64,000 bases of DNA, from assembly GCF_932526225.1 (NCBI RefSeq), contig NC_064042.1:15990751-16054750 (forward strand). Direction: 5' to 3'. A program made the translations under genes and the position numbers. The notes beneath the pieces are model-generated. The model saw only the letters and a program-made list of their open reading frames with translations, had not been told where the DNA came from and ran no database searches. Position 1 is the stretch's first letter. The number at the start of each line of letters is the position of its first letter. This DNA is from Nematostella vectensis. Lineage: Eukaryota > Cnidaria > Anthozoa > Actiniaria > Edwardsiidae. This document shows positions 59,559-64,000 of the stretch, piece after piece.

Positions 59559-60882
59559 CAGTTCGTAGGCGGGGCGTGTTTCGCTAGTCTAGACAACCCT
59601 GGTATAGTGCAGTGCCTGAATATCACAAACTGCACACAAGATATCAACAAGCATCTCCGTTCCTTGGGGGTGAAATATTCACCAAAGCTGGTTCTGGCCG
59701 GTGCAGGTAAAACATCAACATTGACGCACTATGAATAACCACTTTTTAAAACATACAGTTTGATTTGCTGTTCAGGTAATGTTTGTGTCCAAACAATTCG
59801 TGACATTCAGTGGGAAAGCACTTGATAGGCATCGTTTTTATTAATGTCCGTTCCTCTACGAAGACCTAACTCAACAACGGTTGATCATTGTTGGAACAGC
59901 GCTTATGCATGTTAGCATGTGACACGCCACAGAAAAACCATAACGGTTTTATTCACAAAGGTAGATAGGACAATTAGGACACATTGATACTAACAAATTT
60001 ATTTCAGGTTGGGTAGATACAATTTATAATATTGCTTAGTCATTGCTGTGAAATTGTATCCGAAATATATTAACAAAAACTGATAGCAAGGAATTTTCTA
60101 AAAACGGACACAAAATGCCACAATAGTTTGAAAGCCCCAAAAACTAACGTATGTCACAGAGGGAATCATTCTGTACAGTACAAAAATCAGATCTACATGG
60201 AAGAATCTAGCGCTCTATGGGGGTATTATTTGGCTCTGGCGCTGTGTCCACGGGGGGGGGGGGGGGGGGGATCTGGCTCTGTCAACAAGGAAATCTTGAT
60301 CTGGCGCCGTCCACGGGGGGATCTTGCCATGGCGCTGTCCACGGAGGGGGGATCTTGCCATGGCGCTGTCCACGGAGGGGGGGATCTGGCTCTGGCGCTG
60401 TCCACGGGGGGTTATGGTTCGGGCGCTGTCCACGGGGAATTCTTGCTCTGGCGCTGTTCATGGGGGGATCTGGCGCTGTAAAAAGGGAAATCTAGATCTG
60501 GCAATGTCCACGGGATATCTGGATCTTGCGCTGTCCACGGATATCCCACGTTCCGCGGCTCTGGTGACTGACCAAGATACTAGGCAGCTGCAGTTCTTAC
60601 GATTACTGCGCCATCTGCGATGCAGATAGGGAGCTTTGCGTATTTTTCTTCAGGGTCAAACAAACCTGGACAGGAAATCAAACTGTATGTTTTTAAAAGC
60701 GGTTATTCATGAGCGTCAATGTTAAAATTGTTTTACATGCACTGGCCAGAAGCAGCTTTGCTTCGTAATTTTGCAATAAAACCGAGATGCTTCTTGATAT
60801 CTTGAGTGCAGTTTGTGATATTCACGCACTGCATTATACCAGGGTTGTCTTGACTAGCGAAACACACCCCGCCTACGAACTG
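59559..60882. mobile_element. Foldback-like element with ~216-bp inverted repeats
   Basis: 59559-59776 and the reverse complement of 60667-60882 are clearly homologous over about 216 bp: both begin cagttcgtaggcgggg and contain 'gacaaccctggtata', 'aatatcacaaactgcac' and 'acatacagtttgattt'. Identity is about 85% by eye. The interior (about 890 bp) has a minisatellite and no recognisable gene. Boundaries are where similarity stops; no target duplication was identified. Confidence 0.75.
60217..60545. repeat. GC-rich minisatellite
   Basis: About ten imperfect copies built around GGCGCTGTCCACGG, followed by a G run of varied length and 'atcttg' or 'atctgg'. Period varies around 25-35 bp because of the G runs (up to about 20 near 60251). 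Confidence 0.9.
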
Positions 60883-61169
60883 AGAGTATGAGCAAAAAGC
60901 CATATTCTCACTAAAACTGTGCAAAACGGACAGCAAGAAGAAACCAGTGTATAAAAACTCATAGAACGTACCTGGTACCTGGTACTGGTTCGAAAAACTA
61001 TCTGTTTATTGCCAACTGTCAATTTCACACAAGGTGTGTTATTTCCGCTCCGCAAAAAAAACATCAATTATTCTTTAACTTCGATGGCTTACAATTTTAA
61101 ACAATCCTTACGGTTAGATATTATTTATTTTATTCTATACCAAAATAAGGAATCAGATTTTTTGATTGG

Positions 61170-62060
61170 TTGCTACTTCTCTTTTCTCTTTTTTTTTGCA
61201 TTGTGTTTAGGAAACTTTGGGATTCCTGTGTGCGCTGTCGGTCACGTGGAAGCACCATGAAAAACATCCTCCATGGTTTTTGTATGTCGGTGGAATATAA
61301 TGAGATCTTAAGAGTGGAAGCTCAGATAGAAAATAACGTGCTTCAGCGAATGCAGCAAAATGGCGGAAGATATATCCCTCCAAACATCGTTCTTGGGAGA
61401 CGCGTGTTCTTCGCAGCAAAAAATGTGGACTTAGCTGAAGATACTCCAGACGGAAAGAGGAATCTTCACGGGACAGCCTTGGCAATCTACAAGCCGCACA
61501 GAATGGGAAGAGGGTTGTCGTGTCATACAACCACGAAGAAGCTGATAGATCATGCTGCATGCCCTCGACGCCACAGCCTGTGGTGCAACTGAGATACGTA
61601 TCTACTCTCCTGATGCAGATGTGTTCATCCTTGACCTTAGGAGGTATCCTGACCTTTACACTAACACCTTGTTTTTTTACTGGTAAGGGCCAGCACCATC
61701 GGCAAATCAAGCTGAAGCCAATAATCCGCATTTTGTGAAGCCAGTGAGAAGGTGCTTGCCGCGATTTCTAAACTTGGGACGGGCATCTATCCAAGTGCGC
61801 AGTCACAGCTCGCAGTAAAGAAGCTGGTATGTCAGTTCTTTCTGCCGCATACGGAAATTGTGAGTGCAAGGCACTGAGGGGGTGGCTATTCAAGAAGAAG
61901 AAGGCAAGATCGGAACGGCTGGCCCCACATCGGCTTCCTTGAAGCAGGCCATCCTTCGATCACACTACCAGCTGCTGGTTTGGAACAACGACATAGTCGC
62001 TAACCCTGTGCTGCCATCACCAAGTGTATATGGCCGGAAGTGGCAAAGCGCCAAGATCTA
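61170..62060 (+). pseudogene. Second, distinct 'HEEAD' family relic, plus strand
   Basis: 61170-61592 has LRVEAQIENNVLQRMQ, YIPPNIVLGRRVFFAAKN and EDTPDGKRNLHGTALAIY. It then changes frame: SYNHEEAD, MLHALDATACGATEI and IYSPDADVFILDLRRYPDL (61520-61680), then KGQHHRQIKLKPI, and a C-terminal block SLKQAILRSHYQLLVWNND (61864-62061). Same general architecture as 56776-58837 (HEEAD, then D-D-V-VL) but another subfamily. At least two frame changes; the GCDT region is degraded or missing. Confidence 0.6.
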
Positions 62061-62626
62061 GGTCCCTCTGATGAGAGATCTACTACCTGCACCAGAAGCC
62101 ATTATCCATCTCATCTAGTCAGGTGCGGGTGCGCAAAGGACAGATGTATCAACCAGCGTTGCCATTAACGGTTGTTTGTTTGTAACCTGCTGCATTGCGA
62201 AGTTAAAACCATTTTTATAAATTAGTAAAAAGAACAAAAGAAAGGGATGTGATATGTTATTCAGTAAATATGTTTTATTGATTCTCAAATGAAAAAAACT
62301 CAGTTCATAAAATGCTGGTCTGTCCATATGTTCAATTACTTTAAACCGGTTACCGATAAATAAAATAAAGCAATAAATACGGATGATTAAATGTTATCTT
62401 CCGAAAACATTAATGAAATCGGACGAGATTTGAGACTACTTATACGTCAATGTTATAACGTGTGAATTGAAAAAAAAAAAATGCTAAAAAGAATTACTAA
62501 CAAGCCTCCTTAAGCCTCGTTACGGTGTTTTTCATCCATGCGATAAAACTTTGTAACCTAAATGGACTTCACATGTCTTGCTTGCCCCTATTCAAGATGC
62601 TTGAGCCCGCGAGGGGCAGCCCGCTT
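62061..62626. other. Spacer, nothing recognised
   Basis: AT-rich, no gene supported. Confidence 0.4.
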
Positions 62627-62731
62627 GCCGGCTCTCATGCGGAAAATGCTTTGTTTTCGAATATTGGAAATCTTATGGCGCGCACAAAGGCCGAGGTGGG
62701 CTGGGGTGGGTGCGTGGAAATGAGAGCCGGC
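62627..62731. mobile_element. MITE with GCCGGCTCTCAT termini, copy 2
   Basis: Perfect 12-bp inverted repeats GCCGGCTCTCAT / ATGAGAGCCGGC. The interior is the reverse complement of copy 1 (27469-27583), with 'ttcgaatattgga' and 'aaggccgaggtgggc'. A C homopolymer follows at 62735-62747. Confidence 0.85.
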
Positions 62732-62921
62732 GGACCCCCCCCCCCCCCTCCTATTGTTATCCTCTGTTTTCGGTATATTGTACGTGTACAGAAAAATGTC
62801 AAATTCTTGTTTATTTTCGATCGATCGTCTTTGGCTAGATTTTGAAAGCTCACAGCTCGTTGAGGTCAAAGAGCTGCCAGGCGTGAAGCGGGCTGATACT
62901 CGAAAATTATTTTTTTAACGC

Positions 62922-63015
62922 CGACTCTCACTACTTCGCACCCTCGCCCCAGTGCACCTTGACCTTTGGCGTATCACAGGATTCCCAATATTCGAAAACA
63001 AAACATTTCAGACCA
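62922..63015. mobile_element. Same MITE family, partial copy 3
   Basis: Left terminus degraded to 'cgccgactctcact', with interior 'tcgcaccctcgccccagtgc' and 'ttcccaatattcgaaaacaa' matching copies 1 and 2. The right terminus is missing. Confidence 0.75.
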
Positions 63016-63044
63016 ACTTTATTAAGCGATCCACGCCAATAATT

Positions 63045-63262
63045 ATTTGGCTTATAAGCCTTCTCACCCCATAGCATAGAGATCTCTAGCGTTTTTTTTT
63101 TATTAGCCAATAGTATGGCGGCTTTTATTACAGCCACCTAAAACGGTGATCTACAGCCAATGGTGTGGCGACTTCTGTTATACCCCCTCTCCCAACCAAT
63201 GAGATTCAGCTTATAAAGGTTCATAATTCCCTCTCAAGCCAATGAGATGCCACCTTCCTAAT
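63045..63262 (+). promoter_or_regulatory. Degenerate tandem repeat carrying CCAAT boxes
   Basis: Four diverged copies, about 40-50 bp apart, of a segment like 'agCCAATggtgtggcgactt' (CCAAT near 63108, 63151, 63197 and 63239), plus TATAAAG at 63213. It could be promoter-like or simply an old repeat. No ORF follows within the window. Confidence 0.35.
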
Positions 63263-64000
63263 AAAGATATTTTGACAATAGTTAGTCGGCTTCTTGAAAG
63301 ATTGTTTTACAAAAGAGGACAAAAGGTTGATTTCCGAAACATGTTGTTTATGGGAATACCTATCTCATTGAGTTCTTTGCCATGGATACTTAATTTCACC
63401 GGTAGCAACACCTGATTTAGTGTGTGAGATAAAACCGCAATTGTAATTTTGTTTTGTCTGATCTGCTTGCCCGGGGGACGGAATAAACAGTTATTTTTTT
63501 AAATTGGTATCGAGTCAAATATATTTCACCTGTTTCTGCTAAAAACAATATTCTATAAGTTACTTTGAAAAGAAAAACGAAGATCGATATATTTAATTGA
63601 ATTTCATTTGCTTATGGCTTCAAACCAAATTACCAAAAACTTTGAAAATACGAGGCTGCAATCACGCAAATGTTTTTTTATTAAGGTTGTTGTTAGTTTA
63701 AAAACCCGTTTAGTACAAGTGGCGAAATGTCGCTGGGCAGTGAACAAATAATTGCTTTAATGTTTAATAATTTCTTAATTTGCCTTTCAATAACAAACAA
63801 AGAACCTTTGAGCCCTCAAATGGCTATTTCCTTTTAGATATATTTACGATTTATAACAATTCTGCAGTCAAATAAAGCATTTTTCTTATGAGTTAAAGGT
63901 TGGAAAAAAAGTCAGCGGTGTCTATGGCCAACCCTCCAAAGTGTTTTACAATCCGCCATGATGGATACCTAATTGAATCAAGTAGGAGGTATTTATCAAA
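63263..64000. other. Right edge, nothing recognised
   Basis: AT-rich sequence without a supported gene or repeat. Confidence 0.4.

Overview
This is eukaryotic, intron-rich, AT-leaning animal DNA. The transposon families present and the divergence of the one host gene point to a cnidarian, probably an anthozoan; that is an inference from protein character, not a database result. There are no bacterial operons, no rRNA and no convincing tRNA.

Region 1 (1-16.7 kb) is dominated by one real host gene on the minus strand: an importin alpha of the KPNA3/KPNA4 type. I could place 21 coding exons (1578-16670) with consistent splice sites and phases, giving a complete product of about 506 residues. 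Its introns are invaded by tandem repeats that lie at or next to splice junctions: a 46-bp array that iterates the 3' half of exon 16 together with its 5' splice site (22 copies), a 37-bp array 10 bp from the exon 15 acceptor, a roughly 6.3-kb array of about 98 copies of a 64-bp unit that fills almost all of intron 10, and a 12-bp array just beyond the exon 5 donor. Three more minisatellite families lie downstream of the gene (1-1470), and a pogo/Tigger-type MITE lies in intron 17.

Region 2 (16.7-28.1 kb) holds broken mobile-element genes on the minus strand: a YqaJ/SWIM-type fragment, a Mutator-like transposase remnant, a non-LTR reverse transcriptase fragment, and a Ty3/gypsy element that lacks its 5' half.

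Region 3 (28.16-40.73 kb) is a tandem array of a 5.2-kb chimeric unit (two full copies and a truncated third). Each full unit combines a CCHC/MYND-type gag, a retropepsin, an R2-like reverse transcriptase with N-terminal C2H2 and Myb-like motifs, and the N-terminal part of a Tc1-like transposase.

Region 4 (40.74-47.8 kb) begins at a sharp breakpoint and is a decayed Polinton/Maverick (adintovirus-like) fragment: an acidic ORF, a frameshifted RING-finger gene, and a protein-primed family B DNA polymerase with many breaks, preceded by 1.66 kb of Gly/Glu-coding repeats. Integrase, ATPase and capsid genes were not seen.

Region 5 (47.8-64 kb) is repeat-rich: a 144-bp satellite with inverted copies 2.5 kb away, several MITEs and hairpins, a small TATA/CCAAT-promoted ORF, two opposed remnants of a 'HEEAD' mobile-element family, and a 1.3-kb foldback-like element. 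Apart from importin alpha, almost everything coding here looks like a mobile-element relic.
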